From an uncultured Candidatus Saccharibacteria bacterium (GTDB lineage: Bacteria > Patescibacteriota > Saccharimonadia > Saccharimonadales > Saccharimonadaceae): a stretch of 64,000 nucleotides of DNA. The DNA lies in the NCBI GenBank assembly GCA_947304395.1, contig CAMZBA010000001.1, positions 1 to 64,000 on the forward strand, given 5' to 3'. Each line of letters begins with the position of its first letter. The first letter of the stretch is position 1. The notes under the pieces are model-generated. The model was not told where the DNA came from. It was given only the letters and a program-made list of their open reading frames with translations, and did no database searches. This document shows, in pieces, positions 47,867 through 57,728 of this stretch. Made by a program: the position numbers and the translations under genes.

Positions 47867-49662
47867 TGGCAAAGCAAAAACAAATCAGCGCAGCAGATAT
47901 TGCCGCACAAGCTCAACTTCAAGAAGAAGTTGAAATTCAAAAAGCATTCGAGACCGGTATCACCACACTTCGAGACCTTATTTCTCCATCAAGTATCGAG
48001 ATTCACTCAGATTATTTCCGTCTTGGTACGAAATACGGCCGCACCATCTATGTGTATGGATATCCACGTATGCTTTATACTGGTTGGCTAAGCTCCATCA
48101 TCAATATTGACGAAGTTATTGATGTGTCTATGTATATATACCCAGTCGACACCGACATAGTGATGAAGAACCTTACCAAAAAGGTTACTCAGCTCGAAGC
48201 TAGTATGAATATTAATAGCGAGAAAGGAAAAGTTCGCGACCCAGAGCTCGAAGCCGCTATATCCGATGCCGAAGATCTACGCGACCAGCTTCAGGTCGGT
48301 GCTGAAAAGTTTTTCCGTTACGGCCTATATGTTACTATTTACGCCGACTCGTTAGATGAACTACAATTTGTCCAACATAAAATCGAAAACATCTTTGGGC
48401 AACAGATGGTATTCAGCAAAGTTGCTTCATCTCAGCAGGAGCAGGGCTTAAATAGTACAATGCCGCAATGTTCCGACCAGCTTCAGATTCGCCGCAACAT
48501 GAACACGGGCGCAATTTCTACTAGTTTCCCATTCACATCCGCAGACCTTACTCAGGAAAAAGGCATCCTTTACGGTGTTAACATGCATAATAATGGCCTC
48601 GTCATCTTTGACCGATTTTCGCTTGAGAATGCTAATATGGTCGTCTTCGCTAAGTCTGGTGCAGGTAAATCATTTACGGTCAAGCTCGAAGCGCTTCGCT
48701 CTATGATGGTCGGCACAGAAATTCTCATTATCGACCCAGAAAACGAGTATCAAAAACTTTGTGATGCCGTCGGCGGCGCCTATGTTCGTCTTAGCCTTAA
48801 CTCCGACGTTCGCATTAATCCATTCGACCTTCCAAAAGTAGTCGATGCAGAAGATGCTAACGACGCACTTCGCGCTAACCTTGTCACACTCCATGGCCTC
48901 TTCCGTCTCATGTTAGGAAATGGCGCCGGCCTTTCACCAACCGAAGAAGCTGACCTCGATCAGGCACTCATTGATACCTATGCTCGCGCCGGCATCACAA
49001 ATGACCCATTAACTCACACCGCCGTTCCGCCAACTATCATGAACCTATTTGACACCCTACTACATATGGGTGGTTCTGGCCCAAGCCTCGCACAGCGTCT
49101 ACGCAAATATACAACTGGTAGCTTCGCGGGTATTTTCTCTCAACAATCAAATATCGACATTAATAATCAGATGGCTGTCTTCAATATTCGTGATCTTGAA
49201 GATGAGCTTCGCCCAGTCGCTATGTATATCGTCCTCTCGCATATTTGGAACATTGTTCGCGCCGAACAAAAACGTCGCCTCCTCCTCGTAGATGAGGCTT
49301 GGCAGCTTATGAAATATGAAGACTCAGCCAACTTCCTATTTAGCCTTGCGAAACGTGCTCGTAAATATTATCTCGGTCTCACAACTATTACGCAGGACGT
49401 CGAGGATTTCATGTCATCAAAGATGGGTCGCGCCATCGTCGCAAACTCATCTATGCAGCTTCTATTAAAACAGTCTGCATCCGCCGTCGATGTTCTTTCT
49501 GACGTCTTCAAACTCACCGACGAGGAACGTAAGCGTCTTTCAAATTTCCCAGTCGGACAAGGTCTCTTCTTTGCCGGTCAGAATCACGTGCATATTCAAA
49601 TAGTCGCATCAAACACCGAAGAAGACTTGATCACTACCAACCCAACTGAAACTAAAAAATAA
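47866..49662 (+). CDS. virB4: VirB4-family T4SS ATPase
   Basis: Walker A FAKSGAGKSFTVKLEALR, EILIIDPENEYQKLCDAVGG, Walker B RLLLVDEAWQLM, TTITQDVEDFM. Confidence 0.95.
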   Translation: MAKQKQISAADIAAQAQLQEEVEIQKAFETGITTLRDLISPSSIEIHSDYFRLGTKYGRTIYVYGYPRMLYTGWLSSIINIDEVIDVSMYIYPVDTDIVMKNLTKKVTQLEASMNINSEKGKVRDPELEAAISDAEDLRDQLQVGAEKFFRYGLYVTIYADSLDELQFVQHKIENIFGQQMVFSKVASSQQEQGLNSTMPQCSDQLQIRRNMNTGAISTSFPFTSADLTQEKGILYGVNMHNNGLVIFDRFSLENANMVVFAKSGAGKSFTVKLEALRSMMVGTEILIIDPENEYQKLCDAVGGAYVRLSLNSDVRINPFDLPKVVDAEDANDALRANLVTLHGLFRLMLGNGAGLSPTEEADLDQALIDTYARAGITNDPLTHTAVPPTIMNLFDTLLHMGGSGPSLAQRLRKYTTGSFAGIFSQQSNIDINNQMAVFNIRDLEDELRPVAMYIVLSHIWNIVRAEQKRRLLLVDEAWQLMKYEDSANFLFSLAKRARKYYLGLTTITQDVEDFMSSKMGRAIVANSSMQLLLKQSASAVDVLSDVFKLTDEERKRLSNFPVGQGLFFAGQNHVHIQIVASNTEEDLITTNPTETKK

Positions 49663-49725
49663 CCCATTCATAATCCGCTGAACGATTCGACATTTTAAGA
49701 AAAATGTTGTAAAATATAATTATCT

Positions 49726-52512
49726 ATGGTCTCCACACCAAAAAAAGAACAGTATCGCACACCCCTTGATCCATACAATGGTATGGAGGAGCCGGATATT
49801 CGCCCATCGAATATTCTTAAAGAACTTTCTGATGGCGAAAAAAATGCCTCAAAACCAATCCAGAACGATGGAGAAAAACCCAAAACTAAAAACCGCAAAA
49901 CGCACGAGAGTAGTTCCGATGTTCTCCGTCGTCGCGAACGCGACCAAAGTAACGAAACCTTTTCGTCTCAAGGGCAACAATTATTTCGCAATTCTGTTCG
50001 AGGTAAAAATCGAACGATAGGGAAGGGCGGAAGAATACGCGGCCTATTTAAAAAAGTCGCTCCGCTCGGCGCTATAACTACAGTACTTTTTGGGGGCGGT
50101 TTTTTCTTTTATGCTGCTCAGTCTATGTTGGCCCCACACATATCTGCACTCTATACACAAGCAACCGATCTCCAATTTACTTCTTACGGCCCTCGCAATG
50201 CTCGCATTATGGCTTATATGCTTGATGGTGGCGATCAGGTCGAAATTGGCTCCTTTTTTGCCCATAGATACAAATATTTCCCATCATATCTACAAGATCG
50301 CCTAGCCAAAAATGGCATCGAAATTGGACATATTAATGCAGATAATCAATTCGAGCCAGGGCAAGCTCCTCTCGGCTATAAAACAGTCTTAAAATACGGC
50401 GACAAAACTATTAGTGCCGATAAATTTCAAGACGAGTTTGCGTCGAATGCAAGTTTTCGCGAAGCGTATTATAACGCAAAGCGTGGGCGCGTAGCTGGTT
50501 TTTTTGACGACTCATCAGAAGCATACTACAAAAAGAAAGGCGCTACGCGCGACATCTTTGACAATTATAAATCTACCGGCGACAAAAATGCCGACATGGA
50601 CGAATTCCAATCCACCGTTTCCAGCCGCGTCACTGGTAGTAATGGCTCAATTAACACAATCAGAAGAGATACAGACGAGGAAACTGGCGAAGAGATAAAT
50701 CAAAAAAACGGCGAAGATATCGACATTAATAATATTGATGGCGCCACACCAGAATCAAAAGCGCATGCCATGGTTAATAGTATTGCTGGCAAAGTATCGT
50801 CAGTCGGCGTTCCGGTCTGTTCGGCCCTCCGTATTGCGAATCTCGTCAATGTTGCTGTATCTGCCTATCAAATCCAACAATCAATCGCTTACTTCCTTAG
50901 TTTTATGGAGCCAATCAGTAAAATGATGGCTGGAGAAGGAGAAGCTTCTGGAATCAACGAGGCGCTAAACTTAATGACCCAACAAACTACTAGCGAAGTT
51001 CAATATGTCGGAGACGACGGAGAACTAATTACGCAAGCCTACACCGGTTCTATGCTAGAGTCATCTGGTGCCAAAATTATCATGGGCAATACTTTATCTT
51101 CAGATTCTGAAATTCAACCTTTTTCCTTTGATAATATTAGAAAAGCTGCCACGCGCATCGTCTTGGTAAATGGCGGAACCAACGTTGTTTGTTCGGGCAT
51201 CATGGCTGCTTCTGCGATTGTTTCACTAGCTTCTACCGCGATCCCAGGTGGCGCACTTGCAACTTTTGTAGTAGGCGCTATCGCGCGGACCATAGGTGGA
51301 ATCGCGCTTACTGGTATTATTGCAGGGATTATAAATGCTATCGTACCATACGCCGCAAAAATGTTTGCAAGTAATGTTTTTGAATCATATACAGGAATAC
51401 CAGCCGGTAATCTTTTCTCGCAGGGGGCCGCCGCCGCCAATTTCTCGCTCGCCACACAAGGTAGTGCATATATGCCTTCTAGTGAAGAATCTATTAAAAC
51501 TCAAAATCACCAAATCACCCGCGTCATTGCACAAGAAGCAGAAATTGACCGATTAAGACGAAGCCCGTTAGATACTTCTAGCCCAAATACTTTTCTTGGT
51601 TCAATCATGTCTAAATTTTCGTACCTTTCATACTCAAATTCACTAATTAATATAATGGCCAGCGTCACCCGTGTCGCCAGTAGTGCCACCAAATCGCTCA
51701 TTCCTACTGCCGCCGCATTAGATGACGATCTTAAATATACCTCGCAATATAGCGAATGCGCTAATCTTAGCGGTACTATGTGCGACATGTACGGTTATCC
51801 TATTGTTAGCGCAGATTACTCTACTGTCGACATATCTCCAGACGATCCTAGTTATCTAGCCGCAATCGAACCAAATTTAGACGAGAACGGCGAAATTAAA
51901 GATAATTCCGAACTCGCCAAGTTTATAAATTTCTGCGTAAACCGCGAATCCCCATGGGGCGTAACTGACGCTAATATTTTGAACGCATTACAGACGGATG
52001 GTGGAATAGTCGTAAACAATCTTCCATTCGTCAATGATATCATCGACGTCGTAAATGCCGCAGAGGACGTATATAATCAAGGATGGGCAACCGGTAAAAC
52101 CTGCATAAATTCCAGCGATAATCCACGTTGGGATTCCGAATTCAAATATTATCAACGCTACGTTGAAGATATGCGTATTTTATACGACATACAAGGCCAA
52201 GAAGACAATGAAACTAATCCCGTTCTTGCTTATCAAGAACAATACGAAAAAGCTCATCCTGTTGATAATAGTTTTAAAGGAACTCTGTCGCGCATTTCGG
52301 GATTAAGCACCGACGATGTCGCTTTTCTACTCGAATATATAGATTATTCCAACGAATTGGCACAATACGACCCATCAACGCGTGACTCGTTTGGCGATTA
52401 CGTTAAACCAGAAGTAAAACTATCTTTCATTAAAGCTCCAATATTAAGTAATCATTACCTTTCTGTCATGTCCGAACCGCTATTTATTGACCGTAGGAAT
52501 TATATCGTATGA
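49726..52512 (+). CDS. Large T4SS-associated membrane protein of unknown family (928 aa)
   Basis: Continuous ORF between virB4 and the hydrolase; N-terminal TM and central hydrophobic Gly-rich segments; ATGA overlap with the next gene. Confidence 0.82.
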   Translation: MVSTPKKEQYRTPLDPYNGMEEPDIRPSNILKELSDGEKNASKPIQNDGEKPKTKNRKTHESSSDVLRRRERDQSNETFSSQGQQLFRNSVRGKNRTIGKGGRIRGLFKKVAPLGAITTVLFGGGFFFYAAQSMLAPHISALYTQATDLQFTSYGPRNARIMAYMLDGGDQVEIGSFFAHRYKYFPSYLQDRLAKNGIEIGHINADNQFEPGQAPLGYKTVLKYGDKTISADKFQDEFASNASFREAYYNAKRGRVAGFFDDSSEAYYKKKGATRDIFDNYKSTGDKNADMDEFQSTVSSRVTGSNGSINTIRRDTDEETGEEINQKNGEDIDINNIDGATPESKAHAMVNSIAGKVSSVGVPVCSALRIANLVNVAVSAYQIQQSIAYFLSFMEPISKMMAGEGEASGINEALNLMTQQTTSEVQYVGDDGELITQAYTGSMLESSGAKIIMGNTLSSDSEIQPFSFDNIRKAATRIVLVNGGTNVVCSGIMAASAIVSLASTAIPGGALATFVVGAIARTIGGIALTGIIAGIINAIVPYAAKMFASNVFESYTGIPAGNLFSQGAAAANFSLATQGSAYMPSSEESIKTQNHQITRVIAQEAEIDRLRRSPLDTSSPNTFLGSIMSKFSYLSYSNSLINIMASVTRVASSATKSLIPTAAALDDDLKYTSQYSECANLSGTMCDMYGYPIVSADYSTVDISPDDPSYLAAIEPNLDENGEIKDNSELAKFINFCVNRESPWGVTDANILNALQTDGGIVVNNLPFVNDIIDVVNAAEDVYNQGWATGKTCINSSDNPRWDSEFKYYQRYVEDMRILYDIQGQEDNETNPVLAYQEQYEKAHPVDNSFKGTLSRISGLSTDDVAFLLEYIDYSNELAQYDPSTRDSFGDYVKPEVKLSFIKAPILSNHYLSVMSEPLFIDRRNYIV

Positions 52513-54380
52513 AAAAAATCCGCATTGTCCTAAAATCAATTGCCTCCATAATTATTGCCGCAACACTAACCGCTTCAACTTGTGCCGCTATCCCAAGCGA
52601 AGAAATACTAGATATGTTCAATAAAAATGGCATTTATTACTATAACCCAGACGGGAATGCGGATAAATGCAATACTAGCGCTACTACACTCGCAGGCAGC
52701 GATTCTGCAGAAAAAATATGGAACTTCTTTATCGAGCACGGTTTTAATGACGCCCAAACGGCTGGACTTCTTGGAAACGCCAAAGCCGAATCGGGTCTAG
52801 TCCCCACCAGATCTAGTAATGGCACATATTTTGGCATATTCCAGTGGGGTGGCGGCCGTAGAAATACCCTTTTTAGAAGAATAGAAGATGCTGGACTTAG
52901 CAAGTATACTTCATCTGAATATTGGGGAAGTGATGCAGAACAAAAAATACCAAAAGCCGACTACGACAAACTTCTACAAGTCGAACTTGAATTCACATTA
53001 GAAGAAAAAGATTTAAATTGGCAAGAAGAAATCAAGAAAGCCGACACTCCCGAAATGGCTGCGGAAATTTTCCTTGTCTTATTTGAACGCGCCGTAGGCG
53101 GAAGCTCTGAAATTCTTTATTACGCACCGTATGCCGGCCGACTCTATCAAGCAACTAAAGCTCGCCGCGATTATGCTAAAGAATTTTACAACCAATACGC
53201 CGGAAAAGGCATCCAAAGTACCGGCTCCATGAATGGTAATGCTGAAAATGGTAAAAACATCACAATAATTGGCGATTCTATCACCGTTAGATCACATAAT
53301 GCCTTTAAGAAAAGATTTCCAGACCTTACCGATTCAGATATAAATGGACGTAGCGGTCGACCTTGGAGCGAGGGTATAAAAGTAGCAAAATCTATGAAAT
53401 TAAAGAATATTGTCGTTTTTGCTCTTGGAACAAATTCATCTAACCTCACCGCCTCAAGTATCGAAGATGCTATCACGGCAATTGGCGCAAACAGAACTAT
53501 CGTTTTTGTTACAAACTATCATGGTAAAAATAAAAACTTATTTACTTCAAACAATAATTTATTTAAAACTTTTTCTAAAAATAATCAAAATATTATAATT
53601 GCAGACTGGGCTACAACAGTAGATCAAAATCCAAACACATATTTAGATTCCGACATGTTCCATCCCAACGGTACTGGCACCGAATTATTTGCGGAGACTA
53701 TTTGGAAAGCTATCAATTCAAACACAAACGAGAATGGATGTAGCGTAAGCGGAGAATTTCAATCTTTAGTTTTAAGTTACGCCTGGCCACAATACCATGA
53801 AGCGCCATGGCACGATCGCATGCCAGCCTACGCAGAAGCGGTTACTCGCTCAATCAGCGAAGGCAGATATGTTGGCGGGTCCGTCGCTGGCGTACCAGGA
53901 ATAGACTGTGGCGGTTTCGTAACCATTCTAGTTCAAAACTCCGGGCTCGAACCAGAATATAATGACGGAAAAGGAAATACAGATACGCAAGAAGCTTGGG
54001 CTAAATCGCATGGTTGGCAGCTTCTAAATAGCGCATCTAGTATTGCGGTCGATACGAGTATATTACAACCAGGCGACGTCGCATTTTCGAGTGGACATAC
54101 TTTCATATATGTTGGCGAGATACCTGGGTTTGACAGCGTAATAGCATCAGCCTCATATTCTACAATCGGCGCAGGTCGTGCACCAATGGCCGGAAGGGAA
54201 GATTTAATGCACGGCAATGGCGTGACTGTTAGATGGTATCGTAAACCAAATTATCGCATCGCTAAAAATAATTACCAAACAAATATCGTTGCCACTAATA
54301 CATCTAGTAATAATGCTTTATTTAAGATTGCTTTTATAGATAATCGCCAACGTTATTTAGTTAAAAATAATCTAGCATAA
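52509..54380 (+). CDS. Secreted multidomain hydrolase: phage-tail-type lysozyme + SGNH hydrolase + NlpC/P60/CHAP-like domain
   Basis: Signal peptide; AEKIWNFFIEHGFNDAQTAGLLGNAKAESGLVPTRSSNGTYFGIFQWGGGRR; KNITIIGDSITVRSHNAF...DSDMFHPNGTGTELFAETIW; GIDCGGFVTILVQNSG...QPGDVAFSSGHTFIYVGE. Confidence 0.87.
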   Translation: MKKIRIVLKSIASIIIAATLTASTCAAIPSEEILDMFNKNGIYYYNPDGNADKCNTSATTLAGSDSAEKIWNFFIEHGFNDAQTAGLLGNAKAESGLVPTRSSNGTYFGIFQWGGGRRNTLFRRIEDAGLSKYTSSEYWGSDAEQKIPKADYDKLLQVELEFTLEEKDLNWQEEIKKADTPEMAAEIFLVLFERAVGGSSEILYYAPYAGRLYQATKARRDYAKEFYNQYAGKGIQSTGSMNGNAENGKNITIIGDSITVRSHNAFKKRFPDLTDSDINGRSGRPWSEGIKVAKSMKLKNIVVFALGTNSSNLTASSIEDAITAIGANRTIVFVTNYHGKNKNLFTSNNNLFKTFSKNNQNIIIADWATTVDQNPNTYLDSDMFHPNGTGTELFAETIWKAINSNTNENGCSVSGEFQSLVLSYAWPQYHEAPWHDRMPAYAEAVTRSISEGRYVGGSVAGVPGIDCGGFVTILVQNSGLEPEYNDGKGNTDTQEAWAKSHGWQLLNSASSIAVDTSILQPGDVAFSSGHTFIYVGEIPGFDSVIASASYSTIGAGRAPMAGREDLMHGNGVTVRWYRKPNYRIAKNNYQTNIVATNTSSNNALFKIAFIDNRQRYLVKNNLA

Positions 54381-54386
54381 GGGGGA

Positions 54387-55307
54387 GTGGAAATGAAAAA
54401 ATCAACTCGTAAAATCGCCAAAAATACACATCTATTATTTATATTATTTGGCATTATTTTACTCGTCGGACTCGCGGCTTTCATTGCAACTTCTACATTA
54501 CGTATTAATAAAATTAAAACAATTATTCAGTATGCACCATATATTGCAGAAGTTACACTCAATGACGTGTCGGTAAAAAACAATTCAAATATCTGGCTAG
54601 AACCAGGGTCATATACCGTCAAAGTCAAATGTGATCACTTCAGTAGCATCGAACGAACCGTAGAGATATCAAACGATTACCATTATATTGTCGGAATATT
54701 ATCCGCCACCGACGACGAAGGTAGGTCGTATACAAATTTACATAAACAAGAATTCGCCAATGCGGAAGGTATTGTGGGAAGAGCTTTAAACGAAGAGGGT
54801 ATTGCAATTAAAAAACAGTATCCAATTCTAAATTATTTACCTATAAATAATAGCTTATTTTCTATTAGCTATACTTATCTAGAAGATAATATCCCATTAA
54901 TTAAAATAAAAACCACGCCAGAATTTCTCGATGACGCCGTCGCTAAAATGAAAACCTTCAAAAATGTCGAATTAACGGATTATCAAATCTCTTTCAATCT
55001 AGAAAATCCATTCGAAACTTATAATGAATCTCCAAAATCTACACCGAAAGAGACCATAAAATCATCATTCAATCTTGGAAAATACACAATATCCAATGGC
55101 CAAAACCTCATTGATAATTATTATGCTACAACTCTATATATTTACGATTTCGATCGTGATTTTTCATATAACCACTATCGTATTCTATTAAAGAAAGATG
55201 GAGAGAATTGGCATATTATATCCAAACCCCAGCCATTGCTTACCAAAGATAATACACCCAACGTTCCGCAGGATATATTAAATTCAGCAAACTCCCTCGC
55301 TCCGTAA
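54387..55307 (+). CDS. Membrane-anchored hypothetical protein at the end of the T4SS operon
   Basis: N-terminal TM LLFILFGIILLVGLAAFIATSTL; PEGA-like segment VTLNDVSVKNNSNIWLEPGSYTVKVKCDHFSSIERTVEI. Confidence 0.75.
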   Translation: MEMKKSTRKIAKNTHLLFILFGIILLVGLAAFIATSTLRINKIKTIIQYAPYIAEVTLNDVSVKNNSNIWLEPGSYTVKVKCDHFSSIERTVEISNDYHYIVGILSATDDEGRSYTNLHKQEFANAEGIVGRALNEEGIAIKKQYPILNYLPINNSLFSISYTYLEDNIPLIKIKTTPEFLDDAVAKMKTFKNVELTDYQISFNLENPFETYNESPKSTPKETIKSSFNLGKYTISNGQNLIDNYYATTLYIYDFDRDFSYNHYRILLKKDGENWHIISKPQPLLTKDNTPNVPQDILNSANSLAP

Positions 55308-55308
55308 T

Positions 55309-56328
55309 TTATAATTTCTTATCTACACGCATCTCGCTCGGTACTGCCGTACTCGTTATAATCATCTGATAATTTTTAAAATTATCAATCAAATGTCTCT
55401 GGCGCATTTCGTCTAATTCCGAAAATATATCATCTAATAATACGACTGGTTTTTTACCAACTTCCTGCTCCAATATTTGCGCCTCAATAAATTTTAATGA
55501 CAAAATCATACTACGATTTTCGCCACGCGAAGCTGATCCATCCGCCTTCTTTTTATTAAAGATAAATTCATAATCATCGCGATGTATCCCAAAAGTCGTA
55601 TACCCCAACACGCAATCACGTTCAAAATTATTTTCCAAATTCTTTAAATAATCATTCTCATCAACTTCAGCCCCAATATATTTAATTGAACATTCATCGT
55701 CATTCTTAGCAATATTTCTATAAATATCCGTCATCTTTTCATTAATCTTTTTAAGATTATGTACGCGCCAACGAATAACTTCCGCACCATAATTTGCACA
55801 CATCACATTCCACGAAAATAAATCATCTCTACTAACGATCTCATTCTTTAATAAATCGTTTCTTTGACGTAAAGCTTTATTATATTTACTTAAAGCGGAT
55901 CCATAGTTCTCATTAATTTGCTTAAATAATTCATCAAAATAATCACGCCTTCGCGACGGAGAAGAACCAACTAAATAAATGTCATCCGGCTCAAACAACA
56001 CTACCGGATAACGATTTTTCTTCGGTAGCCTTAGACTCTTTTTTCCATCAACCTCAAATTCTTTCTTTCGACCGTCAAAACGTATTATTATTTTTTGAGC
56101 ATCCATCAACTCAATCTCGGCTCGATAAAAATCCGCCTCTCTTTTTAGGATTTCTTTATCCACACCTTTAAAACTTTTTCCACGTAGTGCAAGATAAATA
56201 GCCTCTAGAATCGATGTTTTTCCACTCCCATTTTCACCGATTATTAAAGTTGTCGGACGATTACAGTCTAAATCAAATTCCTCGTGACAACGGAAGTTCT
56301 TTAAACTAACTTTTTTAACAATATTCAT
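55309..56328 (-). CDS. recF: DNA replication and repair protein RecF
   Basis: LKNFRCHEEFDLDCNRPTTLIIGENGSGKTSILEAIYLALRGKSF; KKPVVLLDDIFSELDEMRQRHLIDNF. Confidence 0.95.
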   Translation of the reverse strand: MNIVKKVSLKNFRCHEEFDLDCNRPTTLIIGENGSGKTSILEAIYLALRGKSFKGVDKEILKREADFYRAEIELMDAQKIIIRFDGRKKEFEVDGKKSLRLPKKNRYPVVLFEPDDIYLVGSSPSRRRDYFDELFKQINENYGSALSKYNKALRQRNDLLKNEIVSRDDLFSWNVMCANYGAEVIRWRVHNLKKINEKMTDIYRNIAKNDDECSIKYIGAEVDENDYLKNLENNFERDCVLGYTTFGIHRDDYEFIFNKKKADGSASRGENRSMILSLKFIEAQILEQEVGKKPVVLLDDIFSELDEMRQRHLIDNFKNYQMIITSTAVPSEMRVDKKL

Positions 56329-57443
56329 TAGCTTTTAAGCGGCATAATGATATGCGTATAATCATTATTTTTAGCATTTTTAATTATTACTGGAGCTAGC
56401 TTCCCGCTCAAGCCAAAAGTTATCTTTCCTTCAATCGTCGAATTTAACGCATCTAATAAATATCTTGAATTAAGCACTACTTTTCCATCTTCAGAAATTA
56501 CCGCCTCCATAGCTGAAGAGTTTTCCCCAAGTTCCGACGCAACCGCACTTACCGAAAAGCTTCCTTCTTCTTTTTTTGCTTCACAAACAATCGAACCGCC
56601 ACTTTCGCGCGCAAATAACGCCGCAACCTTCGTCATTCTAATTAATTCCGCTTTATCTAACTCAATTATATTTGAACAATCTTTCGGAATTAATTGACGG
56701 TAATCTGGAAAACTTGCATCTATTAGTTTTGAAGTTATTTCAATCTCACCCATCCTAAAACGAATTTGGCTATCGTTGATTAAAACTTCTATCTCATCCA
56801 TATTATCCGAAATAGAACGGATTACCTCTTGTAGAGCATTTGTCGGAACAATAGCTTTTATTTCGCTCTTCACTTCATCCACAAACTTACGATCAGCTAA
56901 ACGATAACCATCCGTTGCTGCAATATATAACGACCCATCAAAAGTATTAAAATAAACACCAGTCAAAGCCGGACGCGTCGTATCGTTACTAGAAGCAATT
57001 ATTACCTCATTAACCGCCTCTTTAAAAATATCCACACTAATCTTAAAAATAACTGCTTCTTTTTCATCGATTTTTGGCAATTCTGGAAAATCATCCGCCA
57101 AAATACCATTAATAGTAGACTTATACTTGCCAGCCGAAACGGTCAACTTATCGTCTTTCGTACTAATAATAACGTTATCTTTTGGTAAATTAGAAACAAA
57201 TTCCGCTAAAAGTTTTGCTGGTACTGTAATAATACCGTTCTTTTTTGCTTTTGCATTAACATATTGAACTATAGCCATCTCCATATTTGTGGCCGTTAAT
57301 GTTAATTGATTCTCTTCAGCTCTTAAAAGGACATTACTTAAGATTGGCAACCCAGCTTTTGTGCTTGCAGCTACACGACTTACGGTATTTAGTGCTTTAG
57401 CGAGTCTGTCTTGTAATACTTCAATCTCCATTTTCTCCTCCAA
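56328..57443 (-). CDS. dnaN: DNA polymerase III beta subunit
   Basis: MEIEVLQDRLAKALNTVSRVAASTKAGLPILSNVLL... SRYLLDALNSTIEGKITFGLSGKLAPVIIKNAKNNDYTHIIMPLK. Confidence 0.97.
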   Translation of the reverse strand: MEEKMEIEVLQDRLAKALNTVSRVAASTKAGLPILSNVLLRAEENQLTLTATNMEMAIVQYVNAKAKKNGIITVPAKLLAEFVSNLPKDNVIISTKDDKLTVSAGKYKSTINGILADDFPELPKIDEKEAVIFKISVDIFKEAVNEVIIASSNDTTRPALTGVYFNTFDGSLYIAATDGYRLADRKFVDEVKSEIKAIVPTNALQEVIRSISDNMDEIEVLINDSQIRFRMGEIEITSKLIDASFPDYRQLIPKDCSNIIELDKAELIRMTKVAALFARESGGSIVCEAKKEEGSFSVSAVASELGENSSAMEAVISEDGKVVLNSRYLLDALNSTIEGKITFGLSGKLAPVIIKNAKNNDYTHIIMPLKS

Positions 57444-57728
57444 TTAAAAGTTTATTCCTTTCCCATTATTAATAAATTAGTAGTAGTAATAGTAGTTCTA
57501 TGTGCAAAACTGGTAAAACTCGTATTTAACAGGGGTGCAATTGGTGAAATATTTGTGTAAAACCTGTCGAAAATATTTTGGAAAACTCGTGTAAAAGGCG
57601 TGTTTTGTGTAAAAAAGTTGATCGATGAGTTTGGGTTATTCCACTTTTTGTACTTTTTCACATTTAGCATCCACATCTTTTAAACCATCTTTTCTACAAG
57701 TTTATTCACGGCTTTTCCACATATCTCA
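57444..57728. other. Candidate oriC segment (dnaA-dnaN intergenic)
   Basis: DnaA-box-like TGTGTAAAA (57554, 57606), TTATTCACG (57702), TTTTCCACA (57713). Confidence 0.6.
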
